From Haematobacter missouriensis (GTDB taxonomy: Bacteria; Pseudomonadota; Alphaproteobacteria; Rhodobacterales; Rhodobacteraceae), in contig NZ_JFGS01000027.1 of NCBI RefSeq assembly GCF_000740775.1, forward strand, positions 1 through 58,304: a DNA stretch of 58,304 nt, given 5' to 3'. Both the position numbers and the translations under genes were made by a program. This document shows positions 15,279 through 24,052 of this stretch, in pieces (the first letter of the stretch is position 1; each line of letters starts with the position of its first letter). The notes beneath the pieces were generated by a model. That model was not told the DNA's origin and did not search any database. It saw only the letters and a program-made list of their open reading frames with translations.

Positions 15279-16032
15279 GACGGTCTCCGATGACATATTC
15301 CCGCACCTTCGGCTCGGCCAGCACCGTCTCCACCGGACCATCGGCAAGGATCGTGCCCTCGTAGAAGGCGATCACCCGCCGGGCATAGCTGCGCACGATG
15401 TCTATGTCGTGCTCGATGAACATGATCGTCGCGCCGATGTCGCGGAGCGGGTGGATCACCCTGTCCATCATCGCCATCTTTTCATCCACCGAGACGCCGG
15501 AAGTCGGTTCGTCCAGCAGCATGAGTTCCGGCCGCCCGACGGAAGCCATGGCGATGTCGAGCTGCTTGCGCACCCCCTGCGGCAGGGTGCCCGCGATCCG
15601 TCCTTCCTCCCCGGCCAGCCCGAAATGTGCAAGCTCTGCGCGCGCACGCTGGATCCGCGCGTCCGAGAGGCTGGGCTTCCAGAAGGCGCCCCGGCCGGTA
15701 TCCCCGGCCATGTCGGCGGTCAGCATGTTCTCCAGCACCGTCATGGCAGGAAACACCTGTGCGATCTGGAACGACCGCCGGATGCCGGCCCGCGCGGTCT
15801 GCCGCGGATCGAGACCGGTCACATCCTGTCCGCGGAAACGGATCGTGCCGCCCGAGGGCTTCAGATAGCCCGTGACCATGTTGACGAAGGTCGTCTTCCC
15901 CGCGCCGTTGGAGCCGACGATGGCGATCTGCTCCCCGGCCCCGACGGTCACGTTGATGTCGCGCGCGGCGACCACGCCACCGAAGTGCTTCTCGAGGCCC
16001 CGCACATCGAGGACGGGCATTACATCGGTCAT
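15271..16032 (-). CDS. livG: Branched-chain amino acid/amide ABC transporter ATPase (LivG type)
   Basis: First ATPase of the importer, 253 residues from ATG 16032, which has GGAGG at good spacing and overlaps the livM stop by four bases (ATGA). It shows Walker A GSNGAGKTT (40-48), Walker B LMLDEPTSG and the H-loop IEHDID. The ABC signature is unusual: TLPQGVRKQLDIAM where LSYGQQ-like sequence is normal, a degeneracy seen in part of the LivG family. The C-terminal end GDRHA is typical of LivG. Confidence 0.9.
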   Translation of the reverse strand: MTDVMPVLDVRGLEKHFGGVVAARDINVTVGAGEQIAIVGSNGAGKTTFVNMVTGYLKPSGGTIRFRGQDVTGLDPRQTARAGIRRSFQIAQVFPAMTVLENMLTADMAGDTGRGAFWKPSLSDARIQRARAELAHFGLAGEEGRIAGTLPQGVRKQLDIAMASVGRPELMLLDEPTSGVSVDEKMAMMDRVIHPLRDIGATIMFIEHDIDIVRSYARRVIAFYEGTILADGPVETVLAEPKVREYVIGDRHA

Positions 16033-16964
16033 TGCGACCTCCGGGCGAAAAGGGACCACACGCCATTCGGAAGCGCGAGGATGACGAAGAGCATCACCGC
16101 CCCCAGAATGAGCTGCCAGGCATTCGGCGCCCAGTCGAGCGCATAGGTCTTGACCAGTTCGAGCAGGAAGTAACCGATCACCGGAGCGATCACGCTGCCC
16201 CGGCCGGCCAGCAATGCGACGAACACGAAACCGCCGGAGGTGGTCCAGTTGGCAAGCTCCGGGTCGATATGCCGGGTGGACAGCGCGGTGAGCGCGCCGC
16301 CGATGCCAGAGATAACCGCCGCCGCCACATAGACGGTGAACACCACCTTGCGGGGGGAGGCGCCCAGATATTCCAGCCGGATCTCGTTCTGCGCCACGGC
16401 ATCAAGCATGGCGCCCGCGGAAGTGGCGAGGTAGCGGGCCACGGCATAGGCCGTCAGCACCACGACGATGCCGACACAGACATAGCTCCAGTCGCCCCGT
16501 GCCGCCGCTCGGGGGGAGAAACCGAAATAGCTGGGCGCGGGCAGGTTGAACCCGTCGGTGGAGCCGAGCCAGGCCGATTTCACCAGCACGCCGTAAAGGA
16601 TCATCGACAGCGCCATGGAAAGCATGGCGAAGAAGATCTCGCGGTAGCGGGACAGCAGCAGTCCCAGCAGGCTCCCGAACAGCGCGGAGGCGAGGATCGT
16701 CACTGGCAGCAGGATCGCCACATCCTTCACCCCGGCCTTTGCCGCGAGGATCGCCGCGACATAGGCGCCCAGGCAGGAATAGAGCCCCTGCCCGAAGGAG
16801 ACGAGCCCCGCCCGCATCTGGATCATCACCGCCAGCGCCACCAGCCCACCCGCGAGCGAGGTCTGCAGCAGATAGCGCAGCCAGCCCGGCAGGAAGTAGC
16901 CCGCCACGACGAGCAGCACGAGGATCAGGACGAGCCGGCCGTCCCTGCGGAAATCGAGTGTCAT
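16029..16964 (-). CDS. livM: Branched-chain amino acid/amide ABC transporter permease (LivM type)
   Basis: Inner-membrane permease of 311 residues with about eight to nine hydrophobic segments and the family's conserved region (RAGLVSFGQGLYSCLGAYVAA near the N-terminus, NEIRLEYLGASPRKVVFTVY in the ATPase-coupling loop). The open frame extends far upstream, but that part is antisense-like coding noise; ATG 16964 overlaps the livH stop (ATGA) and gives the correct length. It is co-translated with livH and livG. Confidence 0.92.
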   Translation of the reverse strand: MTLDFRRDGRLVLILVLLVVAGYFLPGWLRYLLQTSLAGGLVALAVMIQMRAGLVSFGQGLYSCLGAYVAAILAAKAGVKDVAILLPVTILASALFGSLLGLLLSRYREIFFAMLSMALSMILYGVLVKSAWLGSTDGFNLPAPSYFGFSPRAAARGDWSYVCVGIVVVLTAYAVARYLATSAGAMLDAVAQNEIRLEYLGASPRKVVFTVYVAAAVISGIGGALTALSTRHIDPELANWTTSGGFVFVALLAGRGSVIAPVIGYFLLELVKTYALDWAPNAWQLILGAVMLFVILALPNGVWSLFARRSQ

Positions 16965-17857
16965 ATCTTGCGCCCCGTCTGGCGTGCGAAGAGCCCGTGC
17001 GGGCGAATGGCGAGGACAAGCGCCATCACCGCATAGATCGCGAAAAGCTCGAACTGCGGGGCGAGGTGCACACTCGCCGCGCGGGCGAAACCGGCGAACA
17101 GCGCCCCCACCGCGGCCCCCGGAATGGAGCCCAGCCCCCCGATCACCACCACGGCGAAGGCGAGGATGATGACCTCCACCCCGATGGAGGAGGTGACGGC
17201 GATCTTCGGCGCGGTGAGCGCGCCCCCCAGCATGGCCAGGATGGTGCCGAGCGCGAAGGTGATCGCGAAGATGCGGCGGACGTTGATCCCCATGGCGGCC
17301 GCGATCTCCCTGTCGGCCACCACGGCGACCATGAGCTTGCCCGTCCGCGTCCGCGTCAGCCAGAACCACAGGCCGAGGCCCAAAAGCACGGCGATCCCGA
17401 TGATGGCGAGATCATAGACCTGATAGGGCAGGCCGAAGATCTCGACAAATCCGGGCCAGGCATAGGGCTGGTAAACGAAATAGCTCTGCGCCCCCCAGAT
17501 GAGCTTGATGCCGTCCTCCAGCATCAGGAACAGCGCATAGGTGACAAGCACCATCAGCACCTCATCCCGCCCGGTCAGACGGCGGAGCAGCACCCCTTCC
17601 ACCAGCAGCCCCACGACGAGGCCGGTCAGGATGGCGGCAGCCCCCATCACGAGATAGGCCCCCGCCTCCGGCAGTCCGGCGGCATAATAGACCCCGAGCG
17701 CCGTCACGCAGGCATAGGCACCGATTGCATAGAAGGCGCCATGCGCGATGTTCAGGATGCGCATGACCCCGAAGATCAGGGTGAGGCCGACGGCGATGAT
17801 GAACAGCCAGGCGGCATAGCTCAGCCCGTCGAGCAGGATGGCGGTGATCAGCAGCAT
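16961..17857 (-). CDS. livH: Branched-chain amino acid/amide ABC transporter permease (LivH type)
   Basis: Inner-membrane permease, 298 residues, partner of LivM. The family signature near the start (AVGLTLIFGVMRILNIAHGAFYAIGAY) and the coupling loop NREIAAAMGINVRR-like segment (DREIAAAMGINVRRIFAITF) are clear. Its start at 17857 follows the binding-protein gene by 125 bases, in which a GC-rich hairpin sits. It is the first gene of the tightly overlapping livHMGF run. Confidence 0.93.
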   Translation of the reverse strand: MLLITAILLDGLSYAAWLFIIAVGLTLIFGVMRILNIAHGAFYAIGAYACVTALGVYYAAGLPEAGAYLVMGAAAILTGLVVGLLVEGVLLRRLTGRDEVLMVLVTYALFLMLEDGIKLIWGAQSYFVYQPYAWPGFVEIFGLPYQVYDLAIIGIAVLLGLGLWFWLTRTRTGKLMVAVVADREIAAAMGINVRRIFAITFALGTILAMLGGALTAPKIAVTSSIGVEVIILAFAVVVIGGLGSIPGAAVGALFAGFARAASVHLAPQFELFAIYAVMALVLAIRPHGLFARQTGRKI

Positions 17858-17940
17858 GGGATTTCCACATTGGACGGGCGAAGGAGGGGCCTCCGGGAAG
17901 CGGAGGATCGGGCCAGGAGGGGGCTGCAGGCGGCGGTCGC

Positions 17941-17962
17941 TCCGGGCGGGAGGCCGCCCGGA
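17941..17962 (-). terminator. Intercistronic hairpin between binding-protein gene and livH
   Basis: TCCGGGCGG and CCGCCCGGA form a perfect 9-bp stem with a GAGG loop. There is no T-run. Such hairpins often stabilise or attenuate the message so that the binding protein is made in excess over the membrane components. Confidence 0.6.
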
Positions 17963-17982
17963 ACGGGATCATGCCCTTCCGG

Positions 17983-19272
17983 TCAGTCGCATTTCGCGCC
18001 GGGGAAGCCTTTGGCGATCCAGTCGGCGGCGAGCATGTCGGCCGGCGGGTTCACGCATTCCGCGGCATAGGTCACCACCTCGGTCACGCCGGGCTTGCCG
18101 GCCGCGTCGCGGGCGAACTTGCCGTAGCTGATCGACTGGATGGACTGGTGGCCCGCGCCGATCGCCATCTTCACCGGGCCGGCGGGGCTGTCGAATTCCA
18201 GCCCCTTGAAGGCGGCGACGGCGGCTTCCTTGTCGGCACCCTCGCCTGCCTTTTCCCAGGCGGCTTTCAGGCCGAGCACGGCCTGCGCCATCTTCCAGGC
18301 GGGATAGGGCGGCACCTCCCCGAATTTCTTCTCATAGGCGTCGCGGAACCAGGTGGCCAGGTCACCTTCCGGGGCGAAATAGCCATAGGGCCCGCGGGCG
18401 CCGAGGATCGCGCCTTCGGGGATGTCCTTGGCCAGCCGGCCGATCGCCGCCTCGCCGCAGGTCATCAGCACGGGCGCGCGGGAGAACAGGCCGCGGGGCG
18501 CGGATTGCAGGATGAACGCCTCCAGATCGCCGCCCCAGAAGGAGGTGAAGACCGCCGACGGGCTGGCCGTCATCAGCGCGGAGACCTCGGCCCCGTATTG
18601 TCCGGCATAGACCTTCGGGAACTGTTCGGAAACGATCCCCGCCTTCGGGTCCAGCGCCTTGATCGCGCCGGTGAAGTCCCGCCAGGCATCCTGACCGAAG
18701 GCATAGTTCTGGTTGATGCCGGCCACCTTGCCCAGATCGACGCCGATATCCTTGAAGTAGCGCGCGGCGCCGACCGAATCCATCGTGCCCGTCGGGCCGG
18801 TGCGGAAGAGATAGACGGGTTCCGTCACCAGCTCCTCGAAGATCTGCGGCGTGCCGCAATCGACGAGCACCGTCGGCGTCTCCAGCTCCTCCGCCAGTTC
18901 CGCCACGGCCTTGCAGTTGGCCGAGGAGGTGTAGCCGATCACCGCATCCACCCCCGTGCGCTCCACGAGGTTGCGGTACTCGGAGACCGCATCCGCCGCC
19001 TCGTCGATGAACGTGGCCTTCAGCGTCCGGCCGTTGATGCCGGTCGCGGCATAGGGGGCCGGAACGTGGCCTGCGTTCAGCTCCTCGACCAGAAGTTCGG
19101 CTGCGCGTTTCTCCGGCTCGCCAAAGGCGCCCGCCGCGGCGGTGGAGAGAAACACCGGAAAGCCGATATGCATCTCATCGGCCCGGGCAGCGGTTCCGGC
19201 CAGGGCTCCGGTCAGGGTTCCGGCCGCGAGCAGCGCGGCGGCGCAGGCGGTCCTGTTCAGGGAAACTTTCAT
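17983..19272 (-). CDS. Branched-chain amino acid/amide ABC transporter binding protein
   Basis: Periplasmic receptor for the livHMGF transporter, 429 residues from ATG 19272 (GGAGGAAGAGC upstream). A Sec signal peptide (MKVSLNRTACAAALLAAGTL to about residue 31, ARA) precedes a type I periplasmic fold (HIGFPVFLST, INGRTLKATFIDEAADAVSEYRNLVE, VDAVIGYTSSANCKAVAELAEE). The family includes receptors for leucine-type amino acids, urea and short amides; the sequence does not decide among these. The gene is divergent from an alcohol dehydrogenase, so both may be induced by a common compound. Confidence 0.9.
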   Translation of the reverse strand: MKVSLNRTACAAALLAAGTLTGALAGTAARADEMHIGFPVFLSTAAAGAFGEPEKRAAELLVEELNAGHVPAPYAATGINGRTLKATFIDEAADAVSEYRNLVERTGVDAVIGYTSSANCKAVAELAEELETPTVLVDCGTPQIFEELVTEPVYLFRTGPTGTMDSVGAARYFKDIGVDLGKVAGINQNYAFGQDAWRDFTGAIKALDPKAGIVSEQFPKVYAGQYGAEVSALMTASPSAVFTSFWGGDLEAFILQSAPRGLFSRAPVLMTCGEAAIGRLAKDIPEGAILGARGPYGYFAPEGDLATWFRDAYEKKFGEVPPYPAWKMAQAVLGLKAAWEKAGEGADKEAAVAAFKGLEFDSPAGPVKMAIGAGHQSIQSISYGKFARDAAGKPGVTEVVTYAAECVNPPADMLAADWIAKGFPGAKCD

Positions 19273-19368
19273 GCTCTTCCTCCGCAGGGGTCCGGAAAAT
19301 CCTTCCCGATCCACCTTTTGACATTCTGTTGCCCACTCGTTCCGCATGGCGGACCTCCCCTTGGGCGA

Positions 19369-19402
19369 TTGACATACTTCCGGGTAGGTGGAACTTAGTC
19401 AA
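19369..19402. promoter_or_regulatory. Operator-like dyad in the liv/adh divergent region
   Basis: TTGACATACTTCC (19369-19381) is mirrored by GGAACTTAGTCAA (19390-19402) at 10 of 13 positions, centred in the gap between the binding-protein and dehydrogenase genes. The left arm contains a TTGACA hexamer suitable as a -35 for the + strand. A shared regulator site is a reasonable guess. Confidence 0.45.
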
Positions 19403-19460
19403 GGGGGGTCTGTCCCGGAACGATCACGGGGTCCGCCGTGGGTGCCGGGAAAGACGGAGA

Positions 19461-19488
19461 CCAATGGAGGATGGCCAATGGAGGATGG
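19461..19488. repeat. 14-bp tandem duplication spanning the ribosome-binding site
   Basis: CCAATGGAGGATGG occurs twice in a row immediately before the dehydrogenase start. Each unit holds a GGAGG ribosome-binding site and an ATG, giving alternative starts at 19466, 19478 and 19490. Confidence 0.85.
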
Positions 19489-19489
19489 G

Positions 19490-20647
19490 ATGAGTGGATT
19501 TACCTTCCGCACCACGCCGCGCGTCGAATGCGCGGTGGGCGGGCTGGCGGATGTCGGGCGGCTGTTCGGGGAACTGGGCTGCCAGACGGTGCTGATCGTG
19601 ACCGACCGGGGCATCGTGGAGCGGGGCTTTGCCGCCACGGCGGAGGAATCGCTCCGCGCGGCGGGGATCGGGGTCGCTGTCTTCGACGGCGTCGTGGCCG
19701 ACCCGCCCGTCGCCGTGGTGGAAGAGGGCGTCCGCGCGGCGCGGGAGAGCGGGGCGGAGGGCGTGCTGGGCCTTGGCGGCGGATCCTCTCTGGATGCGGC
19801 CAAGGTGATCGCGCTGGCCGCCAATACCGACCAGCCGATCGAGGAGATGGTCGGCGTGGAGCGCACACGTGGCGCGCGGCTGAAGCTCATCCTTGCCCCA
19901 ACCACCGCCGGGACCGGATCGGAAGTGACCAGCGTTTCCGTGCTGACCTCGGGCGACAACCTGAAAAGCGCGATCTTCTCTCCGGTGCTGCTGCCGGATA
20001 TCGCGCTTCTGGATGCGGGCCTTACGGTAGGCATGCCCCGCCATGTCACCGCGGCGACGGCGCTTGATGCGATGGTCCACGCGGTGGAGGCCTATACCAG
20101 CCGCACCCGCAAGAACCCGCTGGCCGATGCGATGGCGGTGCAGGCGCTCTCCCTGCTGGGGGCCAACTACCGCAAAGTGCTGGCCGAGCCTGACAATGTC
20201 GATGCGCGGGAGAAGATGCTGCTTGGCTCGATGCTGGCGGGCATGGCCTTCATCAATGCCAGCGTAGGCGCGGTGCACGGCCTGTCCTATCCGCTGGGCG
20301 CGCGGTTCCACGTTCCGCACGGCCATGGCAATGCGCTGGTGATGGGGCCGGTGTTCCGCTTCAACCTGCCGGCGGCAGAGGCGCTCTATGCCGAACTCGC
20401 GCCCGTGCTGCTGCCGGGGCGGAGCTTCGGGACGCCACGCGCCGCCGCTACGGCGCTGATCGACGAGCTGGACGCCATGTTCACCGAAAGCGGGCTGGAA
20501 GGGCGGATCTCGAAGCTCGGCGTGACGGAGGCAGATCTGGACCCGATGGCGGAGGAAGTGGTGGTGAGCATCGGCCGCCTGATCGCCACCAACCCCCGCG
20601 ACATGAGCCGGGCGGAAGTGCGCGACCTCTACGCGGCGATCTTCTGA
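19490..20647 (+). CDS. Iron-containing alcohol dehydrogenase
   Basis: NAD(P)-dependent dehydrogenase of the Fe-ADH (group III) family, 385 residues from ATG 19490, the normal length. It contains the nucleotide motif GLGGGSSLDAAKV, the TAGTGSE loop, and the metal ligands in DAMVHAVEAYTS and HGLSYPLGARFHVPHGHGNA. GGAGG five bases upstream supports this start over ATG 19478. The family oxidises simple alcohols, diols or reduces maleylacetate-type compounds; the true substrate is open. It is divergent from the liv transporter and ends at a hairpin. Confidence 0.92.
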   Translation: MSGFTFRTTPRVECAVGGLADVGRLFGELGCQTVLIVTDRGIVERGFAATAEESLRAAGIGVAVFDGVVADPPVAVVEEGVRAARESGAEGVLGLGGGSSLDAAKVIALAANTDQPIEEMVGVERTRGARLKLILAPTTAGTGSEVTSVSVLTSGDNLKSAIFSPVLLPDIALLDAGLTVGMPRHVTAATALDAMVHAVEAYTSRTRKNPLADAMAVQALSLLGANYRKVLAEPDNVDAREKMLLGSMLAGMAFINASVGAVHGLSYPLGARFHVPHGHGNALVMGPVFRFNLPAAEALYAELAPVLLPGRSFGTPRAAATALIDELDAMFTESGLEGRISKLGVTEADLDPMAEEVVVSIGRLIATNPRDMSRAEVRDLYAAIF

Positions 20648-20660
20648 TTCATGCACGAAA

Positions 20661-20680
20661 GGGGAGCGTTGCCGCTCCCC
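20661..20680 (+). terminator. Hairpin between convergent genes (adh side)
   Basis: GGGGAGCG and CGCTCCCC form a tight stem with a TTGC loop 14 bases after the dehydrogenase stop. No T-run follows on +; on the minus strand CCCCTTTCG follows, so it may serve the opposing gene as well. Confidence 0.6.
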
Positions 20681-20718
20681 CATGAATGGCAGTCATGACC
20701 GGGCTTCCGGGCAGAAGC

Positions 20719-20744
20719 TGCGGGAGGCGGCACCGCCTCCCGCA
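20719..20744 (-). terminator. Hairpin directly after the DUF937 gene
   Basis: TGCGGGAGGCGG and CCGCCTCCCGCA are perfect 12-base arms separated by two bases, four bases past the stop at 20748. This is a very stable GC stem without a T-run, likely ending or protecting the transcript. Confidence 0.6.
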
Positions 20745-20747
20745 AGA

Positions 20748-21971
20748 TCAGTCGGCCAGCCCGCGCAGGCGGCTCATCACATCGGTGAGTACCGGGCGGA
20801 TCACTTCGGCGATGTCGCTATTGCCGAAGAGCCGGTCCTGCGCGGCTTGCAGGGCAGGCATGGCGCTGTCGATGGCCCCGTCGATCGCGGTCTTCGCGGT
20901 GTCGGGCAACGCGTTCACCACCGATGCGACAGAACCAAGGTTGTCGCGCACCCCTTGCAGTGTCGGGAGCGCAGCCTCAGCGCTGGCCCGGTCGGTCACC
21001 GTGTCAAGCGTACCGCGCAGCCGGTCGATGGACCCCGTAATCACATCCATCGGTCCGCCTGCCGGAGCCGGGGCCGGGGTTGGGGCCGGGGTCGGAGCAG
21101 GCGTCGGAGCGGGCGTCGGCGGGATCGGCGCCGGTGCGGGAGTTGCAGGGGCTGTCGGTGGCGTAGGCGCAGGAGCCGCTGCAGGCGGAGGAGCGGGCGG
21201 CGGAGGCGGAGGGGGCGGGGGCGGAGAACGGAAGGCTCCGAGCGCCCAGGCGGCCAGCAGGGCCAGCACCACGATGCCGAGCAACCACGGCCACCAGGAG
21301 GAGCGTTTCTCCGGCACCGGGGGCGTAGGCCTGGGTGGGGGTGGGGGTGTCCGGGGGGTCTCCATGGTGGCCTTGGCAGCGGTGGCCTTAGCCGTCACCG
21401 ATTCCATGCCACTTGCCGCCGCAGCGGAAGCAGCTCCGCCCATTCCACCGAACAATCCGCCCACAGCACCCAGGCTCTGGGCCAGACCGCTCGGCAGCGC
21501 CTTGGCGATTTCATCCTTGCCAGCAACGAGTTGGTCGAGAATACCCGCCGGCGTGGCGCCCGGTGCCGCGGCGGCCTTGCCAAGCGAGCCGAGCAGCAAG
21601 CTGCCAACGGCGCCCATCAGCGGGCCGGACTGCCCTTCGGGCAGGCTCGCATAGCTGCCGATCTTGGATGCGAGTGTCTTGAGGGTTCCGTCCCCGAAAA
21701 TAGAGGACAGCATTCCACCTGCCCCGCCTGCACTCGCTGTAAGCCGCGTCAGCGGATCACCTTCCTGACTGGCGAGTCCGGTGAGCGCGGAGACAAGCGC
21801 CTTGCTGCCCTGCGGATTGGTGGCCGCGCTGACGAGACCCGCCAGCAAGGCAGGAGCGGCCGCCGTGATCGCCGGTCGTGCCTTGGCAGGATCGACCCCG
21901 ATCAGCCCGGCAATGCGGTCCACAGCAGGGCCGGACAACACCGTAGAAAGAAGCGTCTGAATAAGTGACAT
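20748..21971 (-). CDS. DUF937-domain membrane protein with proline/alanine-rich linker
   Basis: 407 residues from ATG 21971 (GGAGG upstream). The N-terminal 200 residues (SLIQTLLSTVLSGPAVDRIAG onwards, rich in small hydrophobic residues) match DUF937 (YidB-like). A single membrane helix follows (SSWWPWLLGIVVLALLAAW). After it come a run of about ten prolines and a long APTPAPTP low-complexity segment, then a helical C-terminal domain. The layout suggests a cytoplasmic DUF937 domain anchored to a periplasmic stalk and helical head. Function unknown. Confidence 0.75.
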   Translation of the reverse strand: MSLIQTLLSTVLSGPAVDRIAGLIGVDPAKARPAITAAAPALLAGLVSAATNPQGSKALVSALTGLASQEGDPLTRLTASAGGAGGMLSSIFGDGTLKTLASKIGSYASLPEGQSGPLMGAVGSLLLGSLGKAAAAPGATPAGILDQLVAGKDEIAKALPSGLAQSLGAVGGLFGGMGGAASAAAASGMESVTAKATAAKATMETPRTPPPPPRPTPPVPEKRSSWWPWLLGIVVLALLAAWALGAFRSPPPPPPPPPPAPPPAAAPAPTPPTAPATPAPAPIPPTPAPTPAPTPAPTPAPAPAGGPMDVITGSIDRLRGTLDTVTDRASAEAALPTLQGVRDNLGSVASVVNALPDTAKTAIDGAIDSAMPALQAAQDRLFGNSDIAEVIRPVLTDVMSRLRGLAD

Positions 21972-22206
21972 TGGACCTCCCTCTGGAAAGCCTTCCAAAA
22001 AGCTTTCACGGAGCCCGACCCGTGTCCCATCCTTGCGACGCGGAGCCCCGGACTTATAGAAGTATCGCAATGAGGCAGAAAACCATCCCCTATGGATTGG
22101 ATGGCTTCATGTTTTGAACGCCTGCATTTCCCGGCCGCACCGGCGCAGGGGGGTTGCACGTTCACCCGAACGGGTGCAGGCGAGGGAGATCACCGGAGGT
22201 CCCCCT

Positions 22207-23616
22207 ATGCCCCAAACCAGCCCCGAACCGCAGAAAACCAAAGCAAGGCGGACACGGATCAGGCTGAAGCAGGGCGCACGCCGGGGAGCGTTCAGACGGT
22301 CGCAGGCGCTTCTGGTGTCGCCGGCGCGCTGGCGGGCGCGGCTGGTCTTCTGGCTCGGGGCACTGGCGACGGGACTGGTCAGCGTGGCCTTCGCCCATGC
22401 AGCCGATACCGCGCAACATCTGTTCGGACGGGCGATCTCCGGCCCGCCGTGGCGGCTCTGGGCCACGCTTCTGCTGACGCCTGCGGGGTTCATCGCCTGC
22501 GCCCTGATCGCCTGGCGCTACTTCCCCGGCTCGCAGGGCAGTGGCATCCCCCAGACCATCGCAGCGCGGGAGCTGAAAGGGCAGGGACAGCTCATCTATC
22601 TCTCGATCCGCACGGCCGTGGGCAAGATCGTGCTGACCGTGGCCGGCCTGCTCTGCGGCGCCTCCATCGGGCGAGAGGGGCCGACGGTGCAGATCGGCGC
22701 GGCGATCATGCTGCTTTCCGCCCGGCTGGGCGGCATGATCCAGGCGCGCGGGCTGATCCTGGCCGGCTCGGCGGCGGGGATCGCGGCCGCCTTCAACACC
22801 CCCCTCGCCGGGATCGTCTTCGCCATCGAGGAAATGGGACGGAGCTACCACGCGCGCACCAACGGGATCGTGCTTTCCACCGTGGTGATCGCCGGATTGG
22901 CCTCGCTGGCCATCCAGGGGCACTACACCTATTTCGGAGCCTCGCAGGGCACACTGGCGCTGGCGGAGGGATTGCCGCTGATCCTTGCCACGGGGGTGGC
23001 GGGGGGCGTCCTCGGGGCCGGGTTCTCTGCCGGGGCGCTCTGGCTCACACGGCGGATCCGGCGCTGGAATCCCGGATCGCCCGCACGGCGGATCGTGGCG
23101 GTCGCGGGGATCGCGGGGCTGGTGGTGGCGGTGGCGGGGATCGCCACGAACGGAGCAGCCTTCGGCACGAGCTATGACCACGCCCGCGCGGCGATCGGGG
23201 GCGAGACGCTGGGGCCGGAGTTCTTTCTGGCAAAGTTCGTGGCCACGCTGGCCTCCACCGTCTCGGGAATTCCGGGCGGTCTCTTTGCCCCCTCCCTTTC
23301 CGTCGGCGCAGGGCTGGGCAGCGTGATCGGGGCCCTGATCGGCACGCCGGGCGGCATGGCCGCGGTTCTGGGGATGGCGGGCTATTTCGCCGGGGTCGTG
23401 CAGGCGCCGATGACCGCCTTCGTCATCGTGTTCGAGATGACCGGCAATCATGACGACATCCTGCCCGTCATGGCCGCAGCACTCATCGGCTATGGCGTGG
23501 CCCGGATCCTGACGCCCGAGCCGCTCTACCACGGCCTGGCCCGCCTCTGGCTCGCCGACGCCCTCCGCCTGATGCGTGCACGGGAGCAGAAACGAGACAA
23601 CACGCCCACCCCATAA
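22207..23616 (+). CDS. ClC-family chloride channel/antiporter
   Basis: Integral membrane protein of 469 residues from ATG 22207 (CCGGAGG upstream). The three chloride-binding signatures are present: GSQGSGIPQ, GREGPTVQ with the gating glutamate, and GIPGGLFAPSLS. The second, proton-path glutamate appears in FAIEEMGRS, so an H+/Cl- antiporter is more likely than a passive channel. There are no C-terminal CBS domains. A basic N-terminal tail of about 35 residues precedes the first helix. It is monocistronic. Confidence 0.93.
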   Translation: MPQTSPEPQKTKARRTRIRLKQGARRGAFRRSQALLVSPARWRARLVFWLGALATGLVSVAFAHAADTAQHLFGRAISGPPWRLWATLLLTPAGFIACALIAWRYFPGSQGSGIPQTIAARELKGQGQLIYLSIRTAVGKIVLTVAGLLCGASIGREGPTVQIGAAIMLLSARLGGMIQARGLILAGSAAGIAAAFNTPLAGIVFAIEEMGRSYHARTNGIVLSTVVIAGLASLAIQGHYTYFGASQGTLALAEGLPLILATGVAGGVLGAGFSAGALWLTRRIRRWNPGSPARRIVAVAGIAGLVVAVAGIATNGAAFGTSYDHARAAIGGETLGPEFFLAKFVATLASTVSGIPGGLFAPSLSVGAGLGSVIGALIGTPGGMAAVLGMAGYFAGVVQAPMTAFVIVFEMTGNHDDILPVMAAALIGYGVARILTPEPLYHGLARLWLADALRLMRAREQKRDNTPTP

Positions 23617-23640
23617 TTACTAGCGATCAGCAGGCGGGAC

Positions 23641-23787
23641 TCACCAGAAAGTATCTATATAATCTGGGTCATCATTATCTTCGTCCTGACATTCTGCGCC
23701 CTCACGCTTGGAGACAGAAAGTGCAAAATACACAAAAGTGACGATGATAATTGCGACAGCGCAGGAAATTTTTATCTCCGGGATCAT
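23641..23787 (-). CDS. Small membrane protein ORF, 48 residues
   Basis: A short frame from ATG 23787 to TGA 23641 encodes one membrane helix (MIPEIKISCAVAIIIVTFVY onward) followed by a very acidic tail with EDNDDPDYID, ending TFW. It lies in an AT-rich gap with no other gene. Codon-level hydrophobic/acidic patterning looks protein-like, but the ribosome-binding site is weak and no family is recognised, so it may not be translated. Confidence 0.4.
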   Translation of the reverse strand: MIPEIKISCAVAIIIVTFVYFALSVSKREGAECQDEDNDDPDYIDTFW

Positions 23788-24052
23788 ATTTCTATACTTA
23801 AGGTAAAAATATTATTATATGCATATTAATGCATACGATGAAAATATATCAAAAATTAATTAAAATATTTACATATACGCTGCCTCTGAAAGTCCAGAAT
23901 ATTATTCGCTGTGAGCTAAACTAAACTATCGAATTTCGTCAACAGATTCGGCCTGCATTAGCAGCTCGATCAAGAATATCAAGAAAGCTCAAAGGACTCT
24001 ATTTTTCGCCTGTGGTATGCTTTGGGGGTAATCATCCCCATGGTTAATGGGC
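23788..24052. other. AT-rich island left of the IS3 remnant
   Basis: Strikingly AT-rich compared with its surroundings and gene-free. It includes the palindrome TATGCAT-ATTA-ATGCATA (23818-23835). It probably arrived horizontally with the IS remnant that follows. Confidence 0.5.
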
